A stretch of 64,000 nt of DNA from Vreelandella zhanjiangensis DSM 21076 (lineage in GTDB: Bacteria; Pseudomonadota; Gammaproteobacteria; Pseudomonadales; Halomonadaceae). Both the position numbers and the translations under genes were made by a program. Below are positions 40,927 through 48,280 of the stretch, one piece after another. The stretch's first letter is position 1. Every line of letters starts with the position of its first letter. The stretch covers positions 561,559 to 625,558 of the forward strand of contig NZ_KB898647.1 of assembly GCF_000377665.1 (NCBI RefSeq), given 5' to 3'. The notes beneath the pieces were generated by a model. The model was not told the DNA's origin, searched no databases, and was given only the letters and a program-made list of their open reading frames with translations.

Positions 40927-42507
40927 GTCTTCAAGCGTAAGGCGTGAGGCCGCCGGAGCAGCGTGATGCGACGGCCAGTCGGTTGAGTAGTGTAGACCGC
41001 GTGATTCGCGCCGTCTTAGGGCGGCGATTACGGTTAGGCGCGCCAGCGTAAGAGCCTGACGCAGCCGTACGCATTCTTCTTGTTCCTGACTCTGGCCATT
41101 TTCCAGGTTTTCCAGGCGCGTCGATAGCAAGGTTAACTGCTCGTAGGCAGCGGTTAATCCGGCATTGCTGCGTACAATCGAGACGTACTGGCTCATCGTG
41201 GCACGCAGCTCGTGACGCCATTGAACCATAAGATGCTTTTCGTCAGCGGTTAATGGGCGAGTGGGCGGCTGTGCTGGCGCAAAAGCCGGTGCTTGCCACG
41301 CATCAAGGCTTCGTTCGCGCAGTGCGCCTGCACAGCTGCGCGCATATACCAGGCATTCCAACAATGAATTGCTCGCCATACGATTGGCGCCATGCAGGCC
41401 GGTGCAGGCAATTTCCCCCACGGCGTACAGCCCCGGCACGCTTGTTGCCCCATCGCAATCCGTGACGACTCCTCCGCAGCTATAGTGCGCTGCTGGTACC
41501 ACTGGAATCGGTTGCTGAGTGATATCGATGCCTCTTGAGGCGCAGTGGGCGAGAATAGTGGGGAAGTGGTGGCGGATGGCTTTCTCCCCAAGATGGCGGA
41601 TATCCAGCCATACATGACCTTGGGTGCCTTGCTGAATCTGAGTGTCAATCGCTCGGGCGACCACATCGCGTGGGGCCAGCTCTGCGCGCTCATCTAAAGC
41701 AGGCATAAACCGTTCGCCGGCTTCGTTGATTAAGTAACCACCTTCACCACGTACCGCCTCGCTGATCAAAAAAGCCGGACCCTCGGGGTCATACAGGCTG
41801 GTCGGATGAAACTGCTGAAACTCCAGATTCATTAAGTCGGCGCCAAGTTCGGCTGCCATCACCATGCCTTCGCCACTGCTTGGGGCTGGCGTGGTGGTAT
41901 GACGGTAAAGCCCGCTGGCACCCCCTGTGGCTAGCACCGTGTAATGCGCCGTTAGCGTTTGAGGCTGGTGGTGATCATCGAGCCCGTAGGCGCCCGCGCA
42001 GTGCCCCTGACTATTTTTTAATAATCCTAAAATAGTCACATCGCGTCGCTGGGTAATATTGGGATGAGTTGCGACTTTGTGGAGGAGCGTATCTACTACC
42101 GCGCGTCCGGTCGCGTCATCGGCATGAATGATCCGTCGTGCGTTATGCCCGCCTTCACGGGTCAAATGATACGGGTAGCGGGCGTTGGGGGCAGGGTCGG
42201 GCGTAAAAGGCACGCCCTTATCGATCAGCCATTGAATGGCGGCAGGGCCGTGGGTAACGGTAAAACGGACGGCCTGCTCATCGCATAAGCCGTCACCGGC
42301 TACCAGCGTATCGTGTATATGCGCCTGGAAGTCGTCATCAGGGGAGAGTACCGCGGCAATGCCGCCCTGAGCCCACCGGCTTGCGCCTCTATCATCTTGG
42401 CTTGGGTTTACCAGAATGACCGATAAATGGTCGGCAACTTCCAGGGCGAGGGTTAATCCTGCGACCCCGCCGCCAATAATTAATACGTTGGGTGTTGGCG
42501 TGCTCAT
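40903..42507 (-). CDS. nadB: L-aspartate oxidase
   Basis: Oxidises L-aspartate to iminoaspartate for quinolinate and NAD. The 534-residue flavoprotein has the N-terminal GGGVAGL FAD loop, RWAQGGIAAVL, the catalytic segment LTREGGHNARRI, LATGGASGLYRHTT and FHPTSL, plus HYSCGGV and EIACTGLHGANRM. The C-terminal helical domain is complete. AAGGAG lies 9 nt before the ATG. In relatives rpoE (algU) often stands opposite nadB; here tRNA genes do. Confidence 0.96.
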   Translation of the reverse strand: MSTPTPNVLIIGGGVAGLTLALEVADHLSVILVNPSQDDRGASRWAQGGIAAVLSPDDDFQAHIHDTLVAGDGLCDEQAVRFTVTHGPAAIQWLIDKGVPFTPDPAPNARYPYHLTREGGHNARRIIHADDATGRAVVDTLLHKVATHPNITQRRDVTILGLLKNSQGHCAGAYGLDDHHQPQTLTAHYTVLATGGASGLYRHTTTPAPSSGEGMVMAAELGADLMNLEFQQFHPTSLYDPEGPAFLISEAVRGEGGYLINEAGERFMPALDERAELAPRDVVARAIDTQIQQGTQGHVWLDIRHLGEKAIRHHFPTILAHCASRGIDITQQPIPVVPAAHYSCGGVVTDCDGATSVPGLYAVGEIACTGLHGANRMASNSLLECLVYARSCAGALRERSLDAWQAPAFAPAQPPTRPLTADEKHLMVQWRHELRATMSQYVSIVRSNAGLTAAYEQLTLLSTRLENLENGQSQEQEECVRLRQALTLARLTVIAALRRRESRGLHYSTDWPSHHAAPAASRLTLEDLTPGTVA

Positions 42508-42661
42508 GCGGCCCGCTCCTTATTCTTTATCTGGCGCTGCGCAGCATAAAGGCAGGCATCATAGCGTGGCCATTAGCCGTTGACGATGTATAGACGCAAA
42601 AAAATCCGCGTCGATCTAAGTGATCTCGCAGACAATAAATTCATTGAGGACATATAAACAG

Positions 42662-42748
42662 TGGTGCCCGGAGCCGGACTTGAACCGGCACGGAGTTACC
42701 TCCGAGAGATTTTAAGTCTCTTGCGTCTACCAATTTCGCCATCCGGGC
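42662..42748 (-). tRNA. tRNA-Leu (TAA)
   Basis: The 87-nt gene starts GCCCGGATGGCGAAATTGG, with anticodon loop ACTTAAAAT (anticodon TAA), a class II long variable arm, T-loop GGTTCAAGTCC and an encoded CCA end. It is third of a pgsA-linked tRNA set (Gly-Cys-Leu), the same order as glyW-cysT-leuZ in E. coli. Confidence 0.97.
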
Positions 42749-42783
42749 AGTGCAGTTGGTGCATCTTGCACTTAACACAAAAG

Positions 42784-42857
42784 TGGAGGCTGGAGTCGGA
42801 ATCGAACCGGCGTACACGGAGTTGCAGTCCGCTGCATAACCACTCTGCCATCCAGCC
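42784..42857 (-). tRNA. tRNA-Cys (GCA)
   Basis: The 74-nt gene starts GGCTGGATGGCAGAGTGG, anticodon loop CTGCAAC (anticodon GCA), T-loop GGTTCGATTCC, acceptor GGCTGGA/TCCAGCC and encoded CCA. Confidence 0.97.
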
Positions 42858-42868
42858 TAAAGAGTCGA

Positions 42869-42930
42869 TGGAGCGAGAAAAGAGATTTGACCGGGCTGGC
42901 GATCCAGCTCTCGACCCTACCTGCTTTGCC
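42869..42930 (-). pseudogene. Decayed tRNA-Gly copy interrupted by a small hairpin
   Basis: On the plus strand 42869-42890 matches the 3' end of the true tRNA-Gly gene (42944 on) at 20 of 22 bases, including the CCA complement and T-arm. Then 17 bases are inserted (with flanks forming GCTGG-CGAT-CCAGC), then CTCTCGACCCT (42908-42918) matches again. The rest has no anticodon arm. It cannot fold as a tRNA. Confidence 0.75.
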
Positions 42931-42943
42931 ACACTATCCAAGT

Positions 42944-43018
42944 TGGAGCGGGAAAAGAGATTCGAACTCTCGACCCTCGCCTTGGCAAGGCGATGCTCTA
43001 CCACTGAGCTATTCCCGC
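42944..43018 (-). tRNA. tRNA-Gly (GCC)
   Basis: The 75-nt gene starts GCGGGAATAGCTCAGTGG, anticodon loop CTTGCCAAG (anticodon GCC), T-loop AGTTCGAATCT, acceptor GCGGGAA/TTCCCGC and encoded CCA. It is the tRNA nearest to pgsA. Confidence 0.97.
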
Positions 43019-43101
43019 TCGACTCGAGGGCGAATTATACGCATCGTTGCGAGCTTGTCAATCAACAATGTCTTAAACATCACGCCCAAGTAATCAATTG
43101 C

Positions 43102-43650
43102 TTACATGGAGCGGCTAAGGTGTGGCCAGGCAGCTTTGAGATATTGAATCATAGACCAGAGTGTCAAGGCCGCAGCGACATACAACACCACCACACCCAG
43201 TGGGGCGATTTCATGTGTGGGCGGCAACGCCAGAAGAATCAGCAAGGCCACCATCTGTAGCGTGGTTTTAAGCTTGCCGATCCAGGAGACCGCGACCAGG
43301 CCGCGCTTACCCATTTCTGCCATCCATTCGCGTAGGGCGGATATAACGATTTCACGGCCAATGATGACGAGTGCAGGTAAGGTCAGCACAAGCGTATCGT
43401 AGCGCTCAATCAGTAGCGCTAGCGCCACCACCACCATCAATTTATCGGCCACTGGATCTAGAAAAGCCCCAAAGGGCGTTGACTGATTCCAGCGGCGGGC
43501 AAGGTAGCCGTCCAGCCAGTCTGTCACTGAGGCCGCTGCAAACAGGCCCGCAGCAAGTGGCATACTCCAGTTGTACGGCAGGTAGAACAGCACTACTAAG
43601 AGTGGAATAAAGGCAACTCTTGCCAGTGTAAGTATGTTGGGAATATTCAT
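43102..43650 (-). CDS. pgsA: CDP-diacylglycerol--glycerol-3-phosphate 3-phosphatidyltransferase
   Basis: Inner-membrane enzyme making phosphatidylglycerophosphate, the committed step to phosphatidylglycerol and cardiolipin. The 182-residue protein has about four to five membrane segments and the CDP-alcohol phosphotransferase signature [20 protein letters not shown] followed by VADKL. It lies between uvrC and the tRNA genes, the order known from E. coli. Confidence 0.96.
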   Translation of the reverse strand: MNIPNILTLARVAFIPLLVVLFYLPYNWSMPLAAGLFAAASVTDWLDGYLARRWNQSTPFGAFLDPVADKLMVVVALALLIERYDTLVLTLPALVIIGREIVISALREWMAEMGKRGLVAVSWIGKLKTTLQMVALLILLALPPTHEIAPLGVVVLYVAAALTLWSMIQYLKAAWPHLSRSM

Positions 43651-43748
43651 CGCGGGCGGCGATCCTTACCGGAGAGTCATTAAATTCGAAATGTAGGGTA
43701 GGGACATTCTATCCCCCTTGGCGAGCAGCATCTATGCCCAAAGCGGGT

Positions 43749-45563
43749 TTATCCATTAAGGGCCAGATAAATACTCTCTGCCAGCGCGGCGCTGATCCCT
43801 GGAACGCGCGATAGCTCGGCACGGCTGGCCTTCTGGACGCCCTGTAACCCGCCGAAGAAGCGCAGCAGTTCGCGGCGCCGTTTAGGGCCGATGCCGGGAA
43901 TGTCCTGCAGGGTAGACGTACGTCTGGCTTTATCGCGCTGGGCGCGGTGTCCTGCAATGGCGAAGCGGTGTGACTCATCGCGAATATGCTGAATAAGGTG
44001 CAGGGCCGGGGAGGCGGGATCCAGCGGCAGAGGGTTATCCGGTGTTTCCAGAAATAGCGTTTCAAGCCCCGCTTTGCGCGTTGTGCCTTTGGCCACACCT
44101 AACAAAATAATATTGCTGATAGCGAGCTCATTAAGTACCTCGCGAGCCATGTTGAGCTGACCTTTACCGCCATCGACAATTAAAATATCCGGAGCTATGG
44201 CTTCGCCGCTCTGAACACGTTTCAAACGGCGGGTAAGCGCCTGCTGCATGGCGGCATAATCATCGCCAGCCGCCACCCCTTCAATACGGAAATGGCGATA
44301 GTCGCTCTTGCGCGGGCCCTGATGATCGAACACCACGCAGGAGGCCACGGTCGCTTCGCCCTGACTATGGCTGATATCGAAGCACTCAAGCCGCTCGGGC
44401 ATCGATTCAAGCTTCAGAGCTTTCTGAAGGGCGGCAAAGCGCTGGGTCAGCTGGGTATGGTTAGCCAGTTGAGATGCCAACTGCTGTTCGGCATTGGTCA
44501 TGGCGAGCTGCTGCCATTGGGCACGATGCCCACGCACCTGGCTGGTGACGCGAATGCGTTTGCCTGCCTGTTCCGTTAGAGCGTCGGCAATCAGCTCGCT
44601 ATCGTCCAGCGTGTGACTGGTAATGACTTCGCTGGGAACATTATGCGGCTGGCCAAAATAGTACTGGCTGACGACTTCGGTCAGCAGGGCTTCTGGAGTA
44701 AGGTCCAGGCCATTCTTAGGCGCATGATGGCGCGCGCCCAGCATGCGGCCATCGCGCACGCTTAATACGGATACTCCCATGGCGCCAGGGCGCTGGGCGA
44801 GGGCGAAAATATCCGCATCGCCGCTCTCGTTATCGACAAACTGGCGCTGCTGGAGCTGACGCAACTGCTGTATCTGGTCACGAAGACGTGCCGCCTCTTC
44901 AAAATCCAGTGCCTGGCTGGCCGCTTCCATCGCCTCGGTGAGCGCTTGTGTGACATGCTCGCTTTTGCCTTCCAGACACATGACGGCGTGCTCGACATCG
45001 CGCCGGTAATCCTCTTCGGCGATATAGTCCACGCACGGAGCGCTACAGCGCTGAATCTGGTGCTGAAGACACGGCCGCGAGCGGTGTGCAAATACGCTAT
45101 CTTCGCAGTTGCGGATGCGGAAGATCTTCTGCATTAACGAAAGGCTTTCGCGCACCGCGCCACTGCTTGGGTATGGCCCCAGGTAGCGGCCATCATCGCG
45201 ACGCTGGCGGGCGCGTTTATATTCAAGCTTGGGGTAGGGGTGGCGGTCGGTCACGAAAACAAACGGGTAGGATTTGTCGTCCCGCAATAAAATATTGTAG
45301 GGCGGGCGCAGCTCCTTGATAAGCGTTTGCTCAAGCAGCAGGGCCTCGGTTTCGCTGCGGGTTACGGTGATCTGTACATCCGCAATCCGCGCGACCATTG
45401 CCTGTGTTTTGGTATTTAGCTGGCCACGAAAATAGCTGGCAAGGCGCGCTTTTAGGCGTTTTGCTTTGCCGACATAAAGAGTATTGCCGCTTTCATCAAG
45501 CATCCGGTAAACGCCGGGTGAGGTGCTTACCGAGCTTAAAAACTGCTTTGCGTTAAATGTCAT
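43749..45563 (-). CDS. uvrC: Excinuclease ABC subunit C
   Basis: Makes both incisions around a DNA lesion bound by UvrB. The 604 residues hold the GIY-YIG nuclease domain (about 10-90; PGVYRM, TLYVGKAKRLKARL), the cysteine-containing region, the UVR motif (about 200-235, ALDFEEAARLRDQI), the RNase H-like domain (ECFDISHSQGEATVASCVVF; LIVDGGKGQL) and the tandem C-terminal HhH (IPGIGPKRRREL; VPGISAALAE). It follows gacA and precedes pgsA. Confidence 0.97.
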   Translation of the reverse strand: MTFNAKQFLSSVSTSPGVYRMLDESGNTLYVGKAKRLKARLASYFRGQLNTKTQAMVARIADVQITVTRSETEALLLEQTLIKELRPPYNILLRDDKSYPFVFVTDRHPYPKLEYKRARQRRDDGRYLGPYPSSGAVRESLSLMQKIFRIRNCEDSVFAHRSRPCLQHQIQRCSAPCVDYIAEEDYRRDVEHAVMCLEGKSEHVTQALTEAMEAASQALDFEEAARLRDQIQQLRQLQQRQFVDNESGDADIFALAQRPGAMGVSVLSVRDGRMLGARHHAPKNGLDLTPEALLTEVVSQYYFGQPHNVPSEVITSHTLDDSELIADALTEQAGKRIRVTSQVRGHRAQWQQLAMTNAEQQLASQLANHTQLTQRFAALQKALKLESMPERLECFDISHSQGEATVASCVVFDHQGPRKSDYRHFRIEGVAAGDDYAAMQQALTRRLKRVQSGEAIAPDILIVDGGKGQLNMAREVLNELAISNIILLGVAKGTTRKAGLETLFLETPDNPLPLDPASPALHLIQHIRDESHRFAIAGHRAQRDKARRTSTLQDIPGIGPKRRRELLRFFGGLQGVQKASRAELSRVPGISAALAESIYLALNG

Positions 45564-45605
45564 TGCACCGTATCGAACACCGAGGAGTGGCTAGGGATGT
45601 TAGGT

Positions 45606-46256
45606 TTATCCCTGGCTGCCGTCAAAGCCTTCCACCAAGCCGTGGCGCAATGCTAAATGGGTCAGCTCCACGTCGGTGGCTACCTGAAGTTTATCAAACA
45701 ACCGGTAGCGATACGTATTAACCGTTTTCGGGCTCAAGTGCAGGCGATCAGAGATGTCCTGAACACGCTGACAGTTGACAATCATCAAGGCAATTTGCAG
45801 CTCGCGATGCGATAGATGACTAAACGGGTTGTCTTCATTGGTAAAGTGCGCCAGTGCCAGGCGCTGGGCAATTTCCTGGCTGACATATCGACGACCATGG
45901 AACACCTGGCGGATCGCGTCGGTCATTTCCGCTGCATCAGCGCCTTTGCTCAAAAAGCCTGACGCGCCGGCTTCCAGCATGCGTCGCAGCACGCTGTCTT
46001 CCATATGTGCGGTTAAAATCAGTACCTTGATATCTTCCATCGTGCGGTGAATGCGGCGCGTGGCTTCCAGCCCGCCGATGCCAGGCATGCGTATATCCAT
46101 CAGCACTATGTCCGGTTTTAAATGGCGGCACTGAGTGACTGCGCTTTCGCCATCGTCGACCTCGCCTACAATTTTAATATCACTTTCTTCGTTTAGCAGG
46201 TGAGCAATACTGGTTCTCACCAGGTGGTGATCATCGGCGATTAGAACGTTGATCAA
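45606..46256 (-). CDS. gacA: GacA/UvrY-type response regulator
   Basis: Partner of the GacS/BarA sensor; when phosphorylated it activates small RNAs that titrate CsrA/RsmA. The 216 residues comprise a receiver domain (D8-D9, phosphorylation site D54 in VLMDIRMPG) and a LuxR-type helix-turn-helix (SHRELQIALMIVNCQRVQDI, LHLSPKTVNTYRYRLFDKL). It starts with TTG; AGGAG eight bases upstream supports this. The gacA-uvrC order is typical. A perfect 19-bp tandem duplication lies just upstream of its SD. Confidence 0.94.
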   Translation of the reverse strand: MINVLIADDHHLVRTSIAHLLNEESDIKIVGEVDDGESAVTQCRHLKPDIVLMDIRMPGIGGLEATRRIHRTMEDIKVLILTAHMEDSVLRRMLEAGASGFLSKGADAAEMTDAIRQVFHGRRYVSQEIAQRLALAHFTNEDNPFSHLSHRELQIALMIVNCQRVQDISDRLHLSPKTVNTYRYRLFDKLQVATDVELTHLALRHGLVEGFDGSQG

Positions 46257-46273
46257 GGGGCTAGCTCCTGCAT

Positions 46274-46311
46274 AAAAACATAGTGGGCTCAGAAAAACAT
46301 AGTGGGCTCAG
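46274..46311. repeat. Exact 19-bp tandem duplication upstream of gacA
   Basis: AAAAACATAGTGGGCTCAG occurs twice, head to tail, with no mismatch, in the 5' region of gacA. The identity implies a recent slippage event. Confidence 0.9.
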
Positions 46312-46449
46312 GCGATGGCCTTTGACGCTGACCCATAGAGTGCCACAGCTAACTATAAAGGAGAATTAGTAAGCACTTATTTGCGTGGAAGATTGACCTG
46401 GATTCATTTTCATAATAGTATTCGCTCGCTGTCCGACAGGATGGATGAA

Positions 46450-46525
46450 GGGGCCTTAGCTCAGCTGGGAGAGCGCAACACTGGCAGTGTTGAGGTCAGC
46501 GGTTCGATCCCGCTAGGCTCCACCA
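46450..46525 (+). tRNA. tRNA-Ala (GGC)
   Basis: The 76-nt gene starts GGGGCCTTAGCTCAGCTGGG, anticodon loop CTGGCAG (anticodon GGC), T-loop GGTTCGATCCC and encoded CCA. It is a single-gene unit with its own terminator. Confidence 0.97.
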
Positions 46526-46535
46526 GGATACAATC

Positions 46536-46567
46536 AAAAAGCCTCGCTATTCGTAGCGAGGCTTTTT
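46536..46567. terminator. Strong intrinsic terminator with TTCG tetraloop
   Basis: AAAAAGCCTCGCTA and TAGCGAGGCTTTTT form a perfect 14-bp stem closed by TTCG. It ends tRNA-Ala and, by its A-run, can act on leftward transcripts from argF. Just past it GCCATAAGTTC and GCCATAAGTC (46585-46605) form a short tandem duplication. Confidence 0.93.
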
Positions 46568-46658
46568 GTATGTGCCTACTTTATGCCATAAGTTCGCCAT
46601 AAGTCATCTTGATTAGCCGCCAGTATGGTGTAGCCAGCGGCCAATCGATAAAAAAGGC

Positions 46659-47579
46659 TTAGTCGTCGATGCGGCCCAGCAGCAGAAACTCAATCAGCGC
46701 TTTTTGGGCATGCAGGCGGTTGCCAGCCTCTTGCCATACCACGGCGCGCGGGTCTTCCAGCAGCGTTTGACTAATTTCTTCACCGCGATGAGCGGGCAGG
46801 CAGTGCAGGAAGAGCGCATCGCTTTTTGCCTGATCCAGCATGGCTTCCGTTACCTGGAAGCCGGCGAAATCTGCTTCACGCTTGGCCTGCTCTTCTTCCT
46901 GGCCCATGGAAGCCCAGACATCCGTGGTAATCAGATCAACGCCCTGAACGGCTGCCTGTGGGTCGTGCATCAGCGTGACGTGATCTCCGGCCGCTTGCAT
47001 AATGTCTGCGCGCGGCTCATAGCCTTTCGGGCAGCAAACGCGCAGCTGAAAATCAAACTGGCGGGCCGCATTAATCCATGAGTGGCACATATTGTTGCCA
47101 TCGCCAATCCAGACTGCCGTGCGGCCTTTTACGCTGCCGCGCAGCTCGGTCCAGGTCATCACGTCGGCGAGCAGCTGGCAGGGGTGGTAGTCGTCGCTTA
47201 ACGCGTTGATAACGGGAACGCTGCTGGCGCTGGCGTATGTTTCGAGCCCGGCATGAGAGAAGGTGCGGATCATGACGGCATCGACCATTTCGGAAAGTAC
47301 CCGCGCGGTATCTTCGATAGGCTCACCGCGACCCAACTGAGTGTCACGCGGAGACAGAAACAGCGCGTGTCCGCCAAACTGCGCCATGCCAGTTTCAAAC
47401 GAGACACGTGTGCGCGTGGATGATTTCTCAAAAATCATCGCCAGCGTGCGGTTAGGCAGCGGAGTGTAAACCGGCCCGTTAGCTTTAAGGTCGGTTTTAA
47501 TTTTAATAGCACGCTGAATCAGATAATCCAGTTCGTCGGGCGTCAAATCCAGCAGGGTAAGGAAATGGCGTGTCGCCAT
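46659..47579 (-). CDS. argF: Ornithine carbamoyltransferase
   Basis: Makes citrulline from ornithine and carbamoyl phosphate in arginine synthesis. The 306 residues contain the carbamoyl phosphate loop [14 protein letters not shown]-type [12 protein letters not shown], a catalytic cysteine in [13 protein letters not shown], and [17 protein letters not shown] precedes the ATG by about nine bases. I looked for an ArgR box in the 100 bp upstream and found only a weak TGTCGC on the other side of the region. Confidence 0.95.
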   Translation of the reverse strand: MATRHFLTLLDLTPDELDYLIQRAIKIKTDLKANGPVYTPLPNRTLAMIFEKSSTRTRVSFETGMAQFGGHALFLSPRDTQLGRGEPIEDTARVLSEMVDAVMIRTFSHAGLETYASASSVPVINALSDDYHPCQLLADVMTWTELRGSVKGRTAVWIGDGNNMCHSWINAARQFDFQLRVCCPKGYEPRADIMQAAGDHVTLMHDPQAAVQGVDLITTDVWASMGQEEEQAKREADFAGFQVTEAMLDQAKSDALFLHCLPAHRGEEISQTLLEDPRAVVWQEAGNRLHAQKALIEFLLLGRIDD

Positions 47580-47789
47580 GGTTGCTTCTCTCCGCGCAAA
47601 AACACCATCCTAGCGAGGCGGCGGGGGATGCGCAACGCGAACGGCACGCGTAGAATGACGTCCAAAGATTAAGGCCGAGTGTCGCACTCAGGTATTAAAG
47701 CGGGTGTTAGACACCTGAGTGAACTGCGATTTATTTCGTGCGTATACTTATCCTTCGTCGCGCAAGTTCTTTACTTAAGGAGTACTCAC

Positions 47790-48140
47790 ATGAGCACAAC
47801 AGCCGAAAACATTCAGCGCCAAATTAGCGAAAATCCCATTTTGATTTACATGAAAGGCTCGCCCCAGCTGCCTCAGTGTGGCTTTTCAGCTCAGACTGTC
47901 CAGGCGCTAATGAGCTGTGGTGAACGCTTTGCCTTCGTTAACATTCTGGATAATCCCGATATCCGTGCAGAGCTGCCCAAAATTGCCAACTGGCCTACTT
48001 TTCCGCAGCTGTGGGTAGAAGGTGAGCTGGTGGGTGGATGCGATATCGTGATGGAAATGCACCAAAACGGTGAGCTGGAAACGCTGGTTAAAGCAGCCGC
48101 TCAGCGCGCTAACGCCGAAGGCGGCGAGCAGAACGCCTGA
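47790..48140 (+). CDS. grxD: Monothiol glutaredoxin
   Basis: CGFS-type glutaredoxin that carries [2Fe-2S] clusters to target proteins. The 116-residue protein has IYMKGSPQLPQCGFS with the active Cys30, WPTFPQLWVEGELVGGCDIV for glutathione binding. The ATG at 47790 is chosen over the longer open frame because AAGGAG lies about eight bases before it and the family starts here. Confidence 0.95.
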   Translation: MSTTAENIQRQISENPILIYMKGSPQLPQCGFSAQTVQALMSCGERFAFVNILDNPDIRAELPKIANWPTFPQLWVEGELVGGCDIVMEMHQNGELETLVKAAAQRANAEGGEQNA

Positions 48141-48280
48141 TAACGATGCCCGGGTTACATACTCGGGCGGTTGGCGGGCTGAGGCGTAGCCGCTAGAATG
48201 GCGTTTTATCACGCATTGTGGCACCTGCTGTATTGAAATAATGCACCATCAGGACAGCCCGCCGAAGGAAGCATCGCTCA

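Noticed and set aside
42661-43260. A 199-codon frame over the tRNA cluster
   Set aside because: It is antisense to three tRNA genes and has no protein features. Its repeated EREKRF peptide comes from tRNA-Gly and its decayed copy.
47680-47693. Possible ArgR box (TGTCGC) near argF
   Set aside because: The bases that should follow (N6-8 then AA) do not fit, and it lies about 100 bp from the argF start.
48141-48180. Hairpin GCCCG/CGGGC after grxD as a terminator
   Set aside because: The stem is short and no T-run follows on either strand.
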